From positions 1,379,653 to 1,443,652 of the forward strand of contig OX638335.1 in the NCBI GenBank assembly GCA_951812785.1: 64,000 bases of DNA, given 5' to 3'. A program made the translations under genes and the position numbers. Under the pieces are notes generated by a model. It searched no databases and had not been told where the DNA came from. It worked only from the letters and a program-made list of their open reading frames with translations. Source of the DNA: an uncultured Gammaproteobacteria bacterium (lineage in GTDB: Bacteria > Pseudomonadota > Gammaproteobacteria > UBA4575). Shown here one piece after another: positions 38,737 through 48,211 of this stretch (the first letter of the stretch is position 1; every line of letters starts with the position of its first letter).

Positions 38737-39892
38737 TGTAATAGTTCAGACCCGATCTGACAATTAGCAATCCACAAGGGTTGCAAAAGCGAGAGTTATC
38801 CGTTTTGATAAAGGTGTTGAAATCTTTAAATCAAACCAAAAAGGCAGGTAACTCTCATGCTTGATACTAACAATCCAATCCTTAAACACAAGGCGGGCTT
38901 GCTCAACTTAGCAGAAGAACTGGGCAACGTATCTAGCGCCTGTCAAGTCATGGGGGTGTCGCGAGACACATTCTATCGTTATCAACAGCGGGTTGAAGAA
39001 GGTGGCATTGACTCACGGATTGACAAGAGTCGTAGAACAGCCGATGTTAAAAACCGTGTGGATGAACCCACAGCACATGCAGTGGTTACGTCAGCGATTG
39101 AACAGCCCGCGGTTGGGCGACATCGAAGCAGCAATGAACTGGTGTGTTGATCGCTGGTAGCGGTGTGCGTTGCGTTTGGCTGCGCCATACTCTAGAGCAC
39201 TTCAAGAAACGACTCAAAGCACTCGAAGAAGAAATTGCCAAGGAGGGCATTATCTTAAGCGATGCACAGATCGCCGCCCTTGAGAAACAGGATGACGAGG
39301 CCTGTGGTGAGATTGACACGGCACATCCTGGTGACTTAGGCCACCTCAAAGGTGTTGGTCGGCTATACCCGCAAACGTTCGTAGACACCTACAGCAAGAT
39401 CGCCTTTGCGGCACTCTACACGACTAAGACGCCGATTACCGCCGCAGACCTACTCTTTGATGAGGTGCTACCGTTTTTTGAAAAGCATGCCTTGCCGATG
39501 CTACGTAGTTTAACCGACAGAGGCACAGAATATTGTGGGCGCGTGGAGCATCATGACGATCGGTGATACCTGGCCATTAACGACATTGATCACCGCAAAC
39601 CCATGGCATCTGTGATGCGCTTTGATAAAACCATTCTGAATGAGTTTTATCAAATTACCTTCAGGAAAAAACGGTACTCAACCAGGGAGGATTGACCAAA
39701 AGATCAAGACAACTGGATAGAAACTGATCACAATGAACGCACTCATCAAGGCAACATGGGCGGTGGTAGCACACCCATGGACAGGTTAATGGATGGTAAA
39801 TTGATTTGGGCTGAAAAGAATTTAGCTCGCATCTAAACTGACAGACTCCTATCAATAACCGGTAACGGTACGATCAGGTCTGAGCTACTACA
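38737..39892 (+). mobile_element. IS481-family insertion sequence, degenerate (1156 bp)
   Basis: Ends are imperfect inverted repeats of about 25 bp: left tgtaatagttcagacc, right (reverse complement) tgtagtagctcagacc. Both start TGT as usual for IS481. It is bounded by a 7-bp direct repeat (tctcatt) and lies in the flavin monooxygenase gene. It encodes one damaged transposase, so it is no longer self-mobile. Confidence 0.9.
38857..39836 (+). pseudogene. IS481-family transposase, multiply disrupted
   Basis: Starts MLDTNNPILKHKAGLLNLAE with an N-terminal helix-turn-helix (CQVMGVSRDTFYRYQ), breaks after HRSSNELVC near 39148, and resumes with SGVRCVWLRHTLEHF and a rve-type core (VDTYSKIAFA, LTDRGTEYCG). 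Around the catalytic glutamate the text should read ICERFHKT; here an inserted base gives GATG for GAG, a frameshift at about 39613. Segments known from relatives are missing before it. The C-terminus (MDGKLIWAEKNLARI) is intact. Inactive. Confidence 0.88.
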
Positions 39893-40471
39893 TCTCATTT
39901 GTTGTTCGTATGTTTGCATAGCCTCTTCAATTTCCATTTCACTCAAGGCTATCGCTAGACGACTTGCTCCATTAAATGCAGCTGAGGCACCCCTGCCTGA
40001 AAACAATGTCATACCATGAGCTGCGTCACCCAGAAGAACCACTCTCTTATTACTCCAGCGATCAATCTCTACTTGCATCAATACATCCATATAGAAATCA
40101 TTTGTATCAGGGTGTTCTTTGAGCACTCTCTTTATTGTGTCTGATGCATCCTGAGATGCAGTGTCTATTAACAACTTCCTATTTTCTGGCAGATTCCTAA
40201 CGTCTGACTCTCAAACAAAGACTGCGCCCAATTCATCTGATATTGTATTGAAAACAGCCATATACTTGTTTCTATGCATATGCGTTTCGCATTTATTCGA
40301 AATATCTAACGTGTTAGGCAATTTATAGGCTGCACAACACAGATCCAGATAATGAAACTTAACCATATTGTCAGGAAAGGCAAGCTTCCTAACATTCGAA
40401 TGAAGTCCGTCTGAAGTGTACTGAGTTTAAAGGATACCGAAAGTAAGAGACAATATCTTAGGAGTTATTCG

Positions 40472-40773
40472 ATGACTCAACGCAAGATCTACACAAAGGA
40501 ATTTAAGCTAGAAGCGGTTCGTTTATTAACGCAAAGTGACTGTCCGACCACGGAGTTAGCCTTGGCGCTTGGGGTGAAACGGAGTCTGCTCTATTGATGG
40601 CAGCAACCATTTCAAACACTAAGGGCGAATCGGCTTTTACAGGGAAACTGGGTCGCCCTAAGAAAGAAGCAATGAGTGAGGCGGCTCGCCTCAGGCAAGA
40701 GGTTAAGCAGCTGCGCGAGGCGAATGAGATTCTAAAAAAGGCCGCCGCATACTTTGCCAAAGACCTCAAGTGA
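40472..40773 (+). pseudogene. IS3-family orfA, nonsense and frameshift
   Basis: MTQRKIYTKEFKLEAVRLLTQ is the start of an IS3 OrfA helix-turn-helix protein. A TGA interrupts at LLY-stop-WQQ near 40597, and a frame change near 40620 leads to KGESAFTGKLGRPKKEAM and the leucine-zipper-like LRQEVKQLREANEILKKAAA, ending DLK at 40773. An upstream SD-like AGGAG precedes the ATG. Confidence 0.85.
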
Positions 40774-41593
40774 AGTATGCGTATATCAAAGAATGTCGTC
40801 CCCTTCATTCTGTAGCAGCTCTGTGTCGCGCTTTGTGCGTGTCTGAAAGTGGTTATTATGCTTGGTTAAATAGCGCACCTAGCCCTCGTCAACAAACGTC
40901 AATCGAAACAGTGTTATGGCATTCTTAAGTGTTGGAAACAGTTAATGCAGGAAGGGATTAGTGGTGGGCGTGATCGCGTCGCTCGTCTTCGACGACAACA
41001 GGCTATTGATGCAAAACGAAGAAAACGCTTTGTGGTGACGACACGATCTAAACATCGCGACTGGATTGCGCCGAACCGACTGAAACGCAACTTTACGGTC
41101 ACTCAGCCGAATCAAGTATGGGTAGGCGATGTAACGTTTGTTGCAACCCGTCAAGGTTGGTTGTATGTAGCGGTGCTGGTTGATCTGTACCGCCGCAAAG
41201 TGGTGGGTTGGTCCCTGTCGAAGAACAATAATGGCCCGTTGGTGGAAGATGCGCTAAAGATGGCAATCACGCATCGAAAGCCAAAATCTGGATTGATTCA
41301 TCATACAGATCGTGGCCACCTATGCTATGCAGTCGTATCGGAACCTAGTAGAGCAGCAGGGCATGATCTCCAGTATGAGTCGCAAAAAAGACTGCTGGGA
41401 TAATGCGGTGGCAGAAAGCTTCTTCGCTAATTTAAAAAATGAACTAACATACTACCAAACATACAACACACGAGAGGAGGCGCAATCCGCGATCTTTGAA
41501 TATATGGAGATCTTTTATAACCGACAGCGGTTATATCAAACTCTCAACTACCAAACACCTGAACAACATGAATTGATGTATCATGCTGCTTAA
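40770..41593 (+). pseudogene. IS3-family orfB (DDE transposase), frameshifted
   Basis: GTG at 40770 overlaps the orfA stop by 4 bp. Pieces in different frames are VKYAYIKECRPLHSVAALC, then LMQEGISGGRDRVARLRRQQ to GLIHHTDRG, then QSYRNLVEQQGMISSMSRKK to the stop at 41593. The DDE residues are seen in WVGDVTFV, HHTDRG and WDNAVAESFF. At least two frameshifts (near 40915 and 41305), so no active transposase. Confidence 0.87.
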
Positions 41594-42147
41594 TTTAATC
41601 ATCCTTTTTTCCCAGTACACTTCACTCTGCCCCTATTACCAAATCAAATTCTTCCTTAACTCCATCAGAGAATTCAACTTCACATACATTATCAGCTTGG
41701 TCCAAAGAAATAATAGTTCTATCAAACCTTACTTCAACATAATCTTTAATATACTCATAAAGCACATCTGAAAAACCATCTCGCATCGGCTGAATCACGT
41801 CAACTTTCTCAAAAAGGTCTTGATAGTCTAGTGATAACAAATTTCTTCCAGTTTCATCATGGTAGCTCGACCGCTTTATACCTGTATCCCTCTTCTTTAG
41901 CTCTGACAATAAGCCTAACTCTTTTACGAAATGATAAGCGTGATGTGACACTGAGACCAAATATCCTCCAGCCCGAACTGATCTTGCTTTTTCTACTATT
42001 ACTGGTGAATATCCTTTCTTATGCTACCAGGCCGCACAACCTAGGTCTGCAATTCCAGCCCCAGATATTAGTATTCTGGTATTTTTTTTCATATGCTTTC
42101 ATCATAACCAAATATTCAGTTAATACCTATCTGAATATACCTGCCAT

Positions 42148-42174
42148 AAAAAAGCCAGGACAAGCCTGGCTTTT
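42148..42174 (-). terminator. Rho-independent terminator after rplQ
   Basis: Minus strand: AAAAGCCAGG, a 5-base loop, then CCTGGCTTTT followed by T residues (six Ts in all). It lies 27 bp past the rplQ stop and should end the alpha operon transcript. The stem is flanked by A/T runs on both sides, so it may also act on plus-strand transcripts. Confidence 0.9.
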
Positions 42175-42200
42175 CTGTACTCATAAACGCTGTCTATTCA

Positions 42201-42563
42201 TTACTCTGGTCGATCTAACAATTCTACTAGTGCCATTGGCGCATTGTCTCCACTGCGAAAACCGCATTTAAGAATTCGCAGGTATCCTCCTGGGCGCTCT
42301 TTGTAGCGCGGGCCTAATTCTGTAAATAATTTACCGACTGCGGCTTTATCACGTAACCTCGCAAATACAACTCGACGTTGTGACACTGTGTCATCTTTAG
42401 CTCGAGTAATTAATGGCTCAATTACCTTCCGCAATTCTTTTGCTTTTGGTAAAGTTATCTTAATCACTTCGTGCTCCACTAACGACACCGCCATGTTTTG
42501 AAACATAGCGTTACGGTGTGAGTCTGTACGATTTAATTTTCTACCTGAATGTCTGTGTCTCAT
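42201..42563 (-). CDS. rplQ: 50S ribosomal protein L17
   Basis: 120 residues starting [20 protein letters not shown], with the family block [22 protein letters not shown]. Last gene of the alpha operon, binding 23S rRNA near the exit tunnel. Its translation start follows directly after a 30-bp inverted repeat; the only purine-rich stretch upstream lies inside that repeat, so initiation could be affected by its folding. Confidence 0.97.
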   Translation of the reverse strand: MRHRHSGRKLNRTDSHRNAMFQNMAVSLVEHEVIKITLPKAKELRKVIEPLITRAKDDTVSQRRVVFARLRDKAAVGKLFTELGPRYKERPGGYLRILKCGFRSGDNAPMALVELLDRPE

Positions 42564-42564
42564 T

Positions 42565-42647
42565 TTAATTTAAAAGGGGTCAGACCCCTTTAATATTCTC
42601 CAAATAATTGATTACTAATTAAAGGGGTCTGACCCCTTTTAAATTAA
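42565..42647. repeat. Perfect 30-bp inverted repeat (REPIN-like) filling the rpoA-rplQ gap
   Basis: Left arm 42565-42594 and right arm 42618-42647 are exact reverse complements over 30 bp with a 23-base spacer. Each arm holds its own palindrome, AAAGGGGTC/GACCCCTTT. Two palindromes in opposite orientation is the layout of REPIN/BIME elements. The right arm supplies the rpoA stop codon and the left arm ends 1 bp before rplQ. Confidence 0.93.
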
Positions 42648-43636
42648 ATAATAGGTTTGCGTTCGTCTTTCATGTGCGCTGGCGGCCAATTTTCTAATCG
42701 CATTCCTAACGACAAGCCATGTGAGCCAAGCACATCTTTGATTTCAGTTAATGACTTCTTACCCAAATTAGGAGTTTTTAGTAACTCAACTTCTGTACGT
42801 TGAATTAAGTCGCCAATGTAATAAATGTTCTCTGCTTTTAAACAGTTTGCTGATCGCACTGTTAACTCTAAATCGTCAACTGGACGCATTAGAATTGGGT
42901 CAATCTCTGCCTCGCTAGGTGCTTGCTCTTCTTGCTCATCACCTTGAAGGTCAACAAATACAGTTAATTGTTGTTGAAGAATCCCCGCTGCTTTACGCAC
43001 TGTTTCTTCTGGGTCAACCGTGCCATCTGTTTGTAGATCTATGATTAATTTATCTAAGTTAGTGCGTTGTTCTACACGAGCACTCTCTACAGAGTAAGAC
43101 ACACGGCGCACTGGACTAAAGCTAGCATCTAGCATTAGCGCACCAATAGGCCGATCCTCATCCGACGATCTTTGAGTTGCTGGTACATAGCCACGACCCT
43201 TAACAACTTTTAATGTCATATTGATTGAGCCACCAGTGGTTAAATGTGCAATCACATGATCCGGGTTAACAATTTCAATATCATGATCACCTTGGATATC
43301 TGCCGCTGTTAATACGCCAGGTCCATTTTTATTGACTGTCAGCATAGCTTCGCTTTTGTCGTGCATTTTAATTGCTAAGCCCTTGAGGTTTAGCAAAATA
43401 TCGACAACATCTTCCTGAACACCTTCTATTGCAGTATATTCATGCAACACGCCTTCAATTTGTGCTTCAACCACTGCACAACCTTGAATCGAAGAAAGTA
43501 GAATGCGACGCAACGCATTCCCTAGTGTATGACCAAAGCCTCTTTCTAATGGCTCTAAGACAATTTTAGCGCTCGTCGGGTTAATGACATTTACGTCTAC
43601 TAACCTAGGCTTGAGTAAATCATTTGAACTTGCCAT
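42644..43636 (-). CDS. rpoA: RNA polymerase alpha subunit
   Basis: 330 residues. The N-terminal assembly domain ([22 protein letters not shown]), a linker rich in Glu/Gln, and the C-terminal DNA- and activator-binding domain ([22 protein letters not shown], then [16 protein letters not shown]) are complete. Sits between rpsD and rplQ. The tail after MRLENWPP reads [11 protein letters not shown] and stops inside an inserted inverted repeat, so the last few residues may come from that element. Confidence 0.98.
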   Translation of the reverse strand: MASSNDLLKPRLVDVNVINPTSAKIVLEPLERGFGHTLGNALRRILLSSIQGCAVVEAQIEGVLHEYTAIEGVQEDVVDILLNLKGLAIKMHDKSEAMLTVNKNGPGVLTAADIQGDHDIEIVNPDHVIAHLTTGGSINMTLKVVKGRGYVPATQRSSDEDRPIGALMLDASFSPVRRVSYSVESARVEQRTNLDKLIIDLQTDGTVDPEETVRKAAGILQQQLTVFVDLQGDEQEEQAPSEAEIDPILMRPVDDLELTVRSANCLKAENIYYIGDLIQRTEVELLKTPNLGKKSLTEIKDVLGSHGLSLGMRLENWPPAHMKDERKPII

Positions 43637-43677
43637 ATATAACCTCTTACGCCGTGTTTACTTAAATTAAATTATAC

Positions 43678-44298
43678 TTACTTAGAATAAAGCTCAACTA
43701 CGAGCGATTCGTTAATATCCGAAGATAAATCAGATCTTTCTGGTGCTGTCTTGAAAGTGCCTGTCATTTTCTTGGTATCAACTACAACCCAATCAGGAAA
43801 TCCAAATTGCTCGGCTGTATTTAATGAGTCTTGAATACGCAATTGCTTACGTGCTTTTTCTCGTATTGAAATTACATCGCCAGCTTTTACTTGATAAGAA
43901 GGTATATTTACCAACGAACCATTCACTTCAACTGATTTATGGCTAACTAGTTGTCGGCACTCTGCACGTGTTACACCAAAGCCCATGCGGTATACAACGT
44001 TATCTAATCGGCACTCTAAAAATTCTAATAAGTTTTCACCGGTAGAACCTTTCTTTAAATTAGCTTTCTTGTAGTAGTTGCTGAACTGCTTTTCTAATAC
44101 GCCATACATACGACGAAGCTTTTGCTTTTCACGCAACTGCAAACCATAGTCTGCGGTTCTTCTCCTTTTATCACCGTGTTGGCCAGGAACCTTGTCTGCT
44201 TTACACTTAGAGTCTAATGGACGCACACGACTCTTAAGGAATAAATCTGTTCCTTCTCGACGACTTAACTTACACTTTGGTCCTAAATATCTAGCCAT
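43678..44298 (-). CDS. rpsD: 30S ribosomal protein S4
   Basis: 206 residues, [20 protein letters not shown] start and an S4 RNA-binding domain ([26 protein letters not shown]). The zinc-type cysteines of some S4 proteins are absent. A primary 16S rRNA binder; in E. coli it represses the alpha operon mRNA. Between rpsK and rpoA, 41 bp before rpoA. Confidence 0.98.
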   Translation of the reverse strand: MARYLGPKCKLSRREGTDLFLKSRVRPLDSKCKADKVPGQHGDKRRRTADYGLQLREKQKLRRMYGVLEKQFSNYYKKANLKKGSTGENLLEFLECRLDNVVYRMGFGVTRAECRQLVSHKSVEVNGSLVNIPSYQVKAGDVISIREKARKQLRIQDSLNTAEQFGFPDWVVVDTKKMTGTFKTAPERSDLSSDINESLVVELYSK

Positions 44299-44304
44299 AA
44301 CTAC

Positions 44305-44697
44305 TTACACTCTTCGCTTTTTAGGCGGTCTACACCCATTATGTGGAATTGGGGTAATATCTGAGATATTAGTGATTTTGAATCCCAATGCATTCAATGA
44401 ACGTACTGCTGATTCTCTGCCAGGCCCTGGGCCTTTCACCAATACGTCTAAATTTTTCATTCCGTATTCTAGCGCCACATTTCCACATCTCTCAGCAGCC
44501 ACTTGTGCTGCGAATGGTGTACTTTTTCGTGAGCCTCTAAAACCTGATCCACCTGATGTTGCCCATGCTAGTGCATTCCCTTGGCGATCAGTAATAGTGA
44601 TAATGGTGTTATTGAAAGACGCATTAATGTGAGCGATACCGTCGGTAACAACTCTTTTTACCTTCTTCTTAGTGAGGCCTGTGCTTGATGTTGCCAT
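44305..44697 (-). CDS. rpsK: 30S ribosomal protein S11
   Basis: 130 residues with the family blocks [22 protein letters not shown] and [15 protein letters not shown], and the terminal [13 protein letters not shown]. Platform protein of the small subunit. Normal length and place between rpsM and rpsD (6 bp gap). Confidence 0.98.
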   Translation of the reverse strand: MATSSTGLTKKKVKRVVTDGIAHINASFNNTIITITDRQGNALAWATSGGSGFRGSRKSTPFAAQVAAERCGNVALEYGMKNLDVLVKGPGPGRESAVRSLNALGFKITNISDITPIPHNGCRPPKKRRV

Positions 44698-44719
44698 AAA
44701 TAGTAACCTTGCTTATTGC

Positions 44720-45076
44720 TTATCTCTTAATTGGACGACGTGGACCTTTGCGTGAACGCGCATTGGTTTTTGTTCGTTGCCCTCTGAGGGGTAAACCACG
44801 ACGATGACGAATACCACGATATGTTCCTAAGTCCATCAAACGTTTGATGCTCATAGCAATCTCTCGTCGCAGATCACCTTCAACCTGAAATTTAGCGACT
44901 TCGGTACGAAGCTTCTCGACTTCTTCTTCAGTTAAATCTTTAATCTTAGCTGAAGGGCTAATGCCTGATGCTGTACAAATGTCCCGAGAACGAGTTCGCC
45001 CAATGCCGAATATTGCGGTTAAAGCAATCTCAGTATGTTTATGTACAGGGATATTTATTCCGGCAATACGTGCCAC
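44720..45076 (-). CDS. rpsM: 30S ribosomal protein S13
   Basis: 118 residues, [19 protein letters not shown] start, central [14 protein letters not shown] and C-terminal [19 protein letters not shown]. Contacts tRNA and L5 at the head of the small subunit. Starts the alpha operon proper, 102 bp downstream of rpmJ. That gap has a promoter-like motif. Confidence 0.98.
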   Translation of the reverse strand: MARIAGINIPVHKHTEIALTAIFGIGRTRSRDICTASGISPSAKIKDLTEEEVEKLRTEVAKFQVEGDLRREIAMSIKRLMDLGTYRGIRHRRGLPLRGQRTKTNARSRKGPRRPIKR

Positions 45077-45118
45077 ATTACACTCCTAACAAAGTTTTCA
45101 ATGACGCTTATTGAGCGC

Positions 45119-45159
45119 CAGGAAGCCGCGAATTTTACCTATAAAATCACGGGTTTTAA
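45119..45159 (-). promoter_or_regulatory. Candidate promoter with GC-rich discriminator upstream of rpsM
   Basis: On the minus strand TTAAAA (45154-45159), a 16-bp spacer, TAAAAT (45132-45137), then TCGCGGCTTCCTG. A 16-base string here (45119-45134) recurs exactly in the rpsJ-rplC gap (55610-55625). A GC-rich discriminator after a -10 is typical of ribosomal promoters under ppGpp control. The -35 is weak, so the call is tentative. Confidence 0.35.
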
Positions 45160-45178
45160 TCATAATCTCGGTTACCAA

Positions 45179-45292
45179 CTAGCCTTGTCTCTGCTCGTGT
45201 CTTGGATCCGTACAGATCACGCGTACTACGCGATTTCGACGAATCACCTTGCAATTACGACATAGTTTTTTTACTGAGGCCCTAACTTTCAT
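45179..45292 (-). CDS. rpmJ: 50S ribosomal protein L36
   Basis: 37 residues: [20 protein letters not shown], then [17 protein letters not shown], ending in TAG. The zinc-binding C-x2-C and C-x4-H set is complete, so this is the zinc-dependent form. Lies between secY (21 bp) and rpsM, the standard place. Confidence 0.96.
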   Translation of the reverse strand: MKVRASVKKLCRNCKVIRRNRVVRVICTDPRHEQRQG

Positions 45293-45313
45293 TTCTATTT
45301 CCTATCTATTGAC

Positions 45314-46651
45314 CTAACGCAATTGGCCTGCGCGGCCACCTTTTAAATTAGCTTTTTTCATCAATCCTTCATACTGATTAGACATTAAGTGCGATTGTAC
45401 TTGTGCAATAAAGTCCATCACCACTACGACGATGATTAACAATGATGTGCCACCAAAGTAAAAAGGCACATTCCATTTAAGTATTAAAAATTCTGGCATC
45501 AAACATACTAATGTTATGTAGATAGCGCCTACTGCTGTCAAGCGTGTCAACACTGAGTCTATGTAACGAGCACTTTGCTCACCTGGTCTAATACCAGGAA
45601 TAAATGCACCTGATCGCTTCAAATTATCTGCTGTTTCGCGCGAATCAAATACAATCGCTGTATAGAAGAAACAGAAAAATATAATCGCTAACGCATAAAA
45701 CGTGACATACAGAGGTTGCCCTGGTGCCAGGGTTGCCGATATATCTTGTAACCACCCCAACCCTTGTACATTACCTGCCCACTGACCTAATGTTGCTGGA
45801 AACAGAATGATACTTGACGCAAAGATAGGTGGTATTACACCTGACATATTAAGCTTCAATGGCAAATGGCTGGACTGCGCAGCATACATTTTTCGACCTT
45901 GCTGACGTTTCGCATAATTAACTGTGATTCTTCGTTGTCCTCTTTCAATAAATACAACAATTGCTGTCACGACTACTGCCATTACAAACAATAGTAGAGC
46001 TAGTCCACTCGATAATTCACCTGTTCTTGCTAATTCTAATGTTCCACCGACTGCTGTAGGCAATCCTGCGACAATCCCTGCAAAGATAATAATGGATATA
46101 CCATTACCTATCCCGCGTTCTGTAATTTGCTCACCTAACCACATCAGGAACATTGTTCCTGTCACCAAGCTAATTGCAGCTGTAAATACAAAGCTTGGGC
46201 CTGGATGTAAGGCAACACCCTGGTTTTGAAGCGCAATAGCAACACCAATCGCCTGAAAAGTCGCTAGTACAACTGTGCCATATCGAGTGTATTGAGTAAT
46301 CTTACGACGACCTGCCTCACCCTCACGCTTCAACTCTTTTAGAGTCGGTATCACTGCACTCATCAACTGCATAATAATCGACGCAGAAATATAAGGCATA
46401 ATGCCTAGTGCAAAAATACTCAGCCTTTCTAATGCGCCACCCGAAAACATATTAAACATGTTTAGGATAGTGCCACTTTGTTCTTCAAAGAACCTTGCCA
46501 TCGCTTCGGGATTAATGCCCGGGGTTGGGATAAAGGTTCCAATTCGATAAACAATCAACGCTATTAATACAAACAATAGACGTTGCTTCAATTCTGATAA
46601 TTGCCCCACCCCACCAAGTTGGGCTGTCATTTTTTCGCGGGATGCTGACAT
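45314..46651 (-). CDS. secY: Preprotein translocase subunit SecY
   Basis: 445 residues with ten membrane helices. Family blocks include [45 protein letters not shown], the cytoplasmic-loop region [23 protein letters not shown], and [19 protein letters not shown]. It forms the protein-conducting channel with SecE and SecG. In the spc operon between rplO (10 bp) and rpmJ. Confidence 0.98.
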   Translation of the reverse strand: MSASREKMTAQLGGVGQLSELKQRLLFVLIALIVYRIGTFIPTPGINPEAMARFFEEQSGTILNMFNMFSGGALERLSIFALGIMPYISASIIMQLMSAVIPTLKELKREGEAGRRKITQYTRYGTVVLATFQAIGVAIALQNQGVALHPGPSFVFTAAISLVTGTMFLMWLGEQITERGIGNGISIIIFAGIVAGLPTAVGGTLELARTGELSSGLALLLFVMAVVVTAIVVFIERGQRRITVNYAKRQQGRKMYAAQSSHLPLKLNMSGVIPPIFASSIILFPATLGQWAGNVQGLGWLQDISATLAPGQPLYVTFYALAIIFFCFFYTAIVFDSRETADNLKRSGAFIPGIRPGEQSARYIDSVLTRLTAVGAIYITLVCLMPEFLILKWNVPFYFGGTSLLIIVVVVMDFIAQVQSHLMSNQYEGLMKKANLKGGRAGQLR

Positions 46652-46661
46652 ATCTTATCCA

Positions 46662-47096
46662 CTAGTCTTCAATTTTTCCGCCCGCCGCTTCAACTGCAGC
46701 ACGCGCGCCCTTTGTGAAGACTAAGCCACGTGTAGTCACTGACTCGCTAATTTCACTAGACAAAATCACCTTAACTCGCATAGCGAACTCAGGAATGATA
46801 TTGGCTTCTTTTAATGCCTTAATATCTACAACAGCTGCATCTGTTAGTAATAATTCGTGCAGTCTCACTTCAGCTGTCAGTTTTGATTTTGCAGAACGGA
46901 AGCCGAATTTAGGCAATCGTCGCTGCAAAGGCATTTGACCGCCTTCAAATCCTGTCTTGTGAAACCCGCCTGAACGTGATTTCTGGCCTTTATGTCCACG
47001 CCCACAAGTCTTGCCGAAACCATAACCAATACCGCGTCCAACGCGCTTGGCATTAGTGCGGCTCCCCGCAGCTGGTTTAATAGTATTAAGGCGCAT
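46662..47096 (-). CDS. rplO: 50S ribosomal protein L15
   Basis: 144 residues; Gly/Arg-rich N-terminus [21 protein letters not shown] and [19 protein letters not shown] are diagnostic. C-terminal globular domain ends [15 protein letters not shown]. Late-assembly protein; 1 bp after rpmD. Confidence 0.98.
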   Translation of the reverse strand: MRLNTIKPAAGSRTNAKRVGRGIGYGFGKTCGRGHKGQKSRSGGFHKTGFEGGQMPLQRRLPKFGFRSAKSKLTAEVRLHELLLTDAAVVDIKALKEANIIPEFAMRVKVILSSEISESVTTRGLVFTKGARAAVEAAGGKIED

Positions 47097-47097
47097 T

Positions 47098-47280
47098 TTA
47101 AATTTCCTCTACTTTCAGCATATACTGAATTTTATTAATCATGCCGCGATTTTCAGGCGTATCAATCACTGTCACTGGATTATGAATTCGACGAATTCCC
47201 AGTCCACGTGCACACGCCTGATGTGACTTAAGACGCCCATGAATACTTTTAATCATTGTTACTTGTAATTGCTTACTCAT
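47098..47280 (-). CDS. rpmD: 50S ribosomal protein L30
   Basis: 60 residues from ATG 47280 ([20 protein letters not shown]). I rejected an earlier start at 47316, which would add 12 residues overlapping rpsE and is longer than the family. Core [22 protein letters not shown] is typical. 4 bp after the rpsE stop. Confidence 0.96.
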   Translation of the reverse strand: MSKQLQVTMIKSIHGRLKSHQACARGLGIRRIHNPVTVIDTPENRGMINKIQYMLKVEEI

Positions 47281-47284
47281 TTGA

Positions 47285-47794
47285 CTAACCCAGTATGTCT
47301 TCGACTGATTTTCCACGCTTAGAAGCGATAGACTCAGGTGATTGCATGCTTGTTAAGCCTTGCATTGTTGCTCTTACTACATTGATTGGATTACGCGAAC
47401 CAATGCATTTTGCTAATACGTTACGTACACCCAGCACTTCAAATACTGCACGCATTGCACCACCGGCGATAATGCCAGCACCTTCTGATGCAGGCTGCAT
47501 GTGTACTTTAGCTGCTCCATGAATGCCAACTTTTGGATAAAATAAAGTGCCATCTTTAAGTGGCACGTGCTGCATGCTACGACGTGCTTTTTCCATCGCC
47601 TTTTGAATTGCGATAGGCACTTCTTTAGCTTTTCCGTAACCGAATCCAATTTTACCTTCACCATCACCAACAACCGTTAGTGCCGTAAAGCCAAATTGAC
47701 GACCACCTTTCACTACTTTAGCCACGCGATTTACGGCGACTAATTTTTCTTGTAGTCCATCAGCAGTTTTGTTTGTTGTTTCTTGTCCGGCCAT
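47285..47794 (-). CDS. rpsE: 30S ribosomal protein S5
   Basis: 169 residues with the double-stranded RNA-binding-like domain ([20 protein letters not shown]) and the conserved [20 protein letters not shown]. Part of the decoding-site fidelity region. Between rplR and rpmD. Confidence 0.98.
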   Translation of the reverse strand: MAGQETTNKTADGLQEKLVAVNRVAKVVKGGRQFGFTALTVVGDGEGKIGFGYGKAKEVPIAIQKAMEKARRSMQHVPLKDGTLFYPKVGIHGAAKVHMQPASEGAGIIAGGAMRAVFEVLGVRNVLAKCIGSRNPINVVRATMQGLTSMQSPESIASKRGKSVEDILG

Positions 47795-47828
47795 TATTTA
47801 CCCTTTAAATACTAATCTAGCTTCTTAA

Positions 47829-48182
47829 TTAAAACTTAAGCCCAGCTTCTCTTGCTGCATCGGCTAAAGCTTGTACTCGACCGTGGTATCTGAAGCCAGA
47901 TCGATCGAATGCAACTTTGGTAACTCCCTTATCTTTAGCGCGTTCGGCAACCAATTTCCCGACTGCCTTTGCAGCTTCTACGTTGCCTGTGTATTTCACA
48001 CTTGCGCGCACATCAGAATCTAGTGAAGATCCACTTGCTAATACACTTGCTGTCGCATCATCAATAATTTGAGCGTAGATATGCTTAGACGTTCTAAAAA
48101 TACATAGTCGCGTTGCACCTTGATCACGAATATTACTTCGTGTCTTTTTACTACGACGAATTCTTGATGCTTTCTTATCCAT
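47829..48182 (-). CDS. rplR: 50S ribosomal protein L18
   Basis: 117 residues, starting [18 protein letters not shown], with the 5S rRNA-binding region [18 protein letters not shown] and the terminal [21 protein letters not shown]. 29 bp after rplF and 34 bp before rpsE. Confidence 0.98.
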   Translation of the reverse strand: MDKKASRIRRSKKTRSNIRDQGATRLCIFRTSKHIYAQIIDDATASVLASGSSLDSDVRASVKYTGNVEAAKAVGKLVAERAKDKGVTKVAFDRSGFRYHGRVQALADAAREAGLKF

Positions 48183-48211
48183 AATCTCAGATCACTTACT
48201 GTTTTACTTAT

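Larger units (their letters stand above)
40412..41624 (+). mobile_element. IS3-family insertion sequence, degenerate (1213 bp)
   Basis: Terminal inverted repeats: left tgaagtgtactgagtttaaa, right (reverse complement) tgaagtgtactgggaaaaaa. The flanking 3 bp on the target strand are GAC and GAG, a 3-bp target duplication with one change. Removing the element rejoins the flavin monooxygenase at I-G-A-(D/E)-G-L-H. Two overlapping frames (orfA and orfB) are both damaged. Confidence 0.9.
38574..42092 (-). pseudogene. FAD-dependent monooxygenase gene split by two insertion sequences
   Basis: Three fragments rejoin in one frame when the two insertions (40412-41624 with a 3-bp repeat, 38737-39892 with a 7-bp repeat) are removed: 1140 bp, 380 codons. 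It begins at ATG 42092 with MKKNTRILISGAGIA, the dinucleotide-binding fold, continues VIVEKARSVRAGGYLVSVSHHAY and has the FAD motif VVLLGDAAHGMTLFSG, ending RLKYTNI. Two in-frame stops add to the damage: TAG at 42024 (in W-stop-HKKGYSPV) and TGA at 40211. Family: class A flavoprotein hydroxylases; substrate unknown. Confidence 0.88.

Noticed and set aside
41622..41960. Independent short oxidoreductase gene
   Set aside because: It is the N-terminal fragment of the IS-split flavin monooxygenase; the frame continues upstream to 42092.
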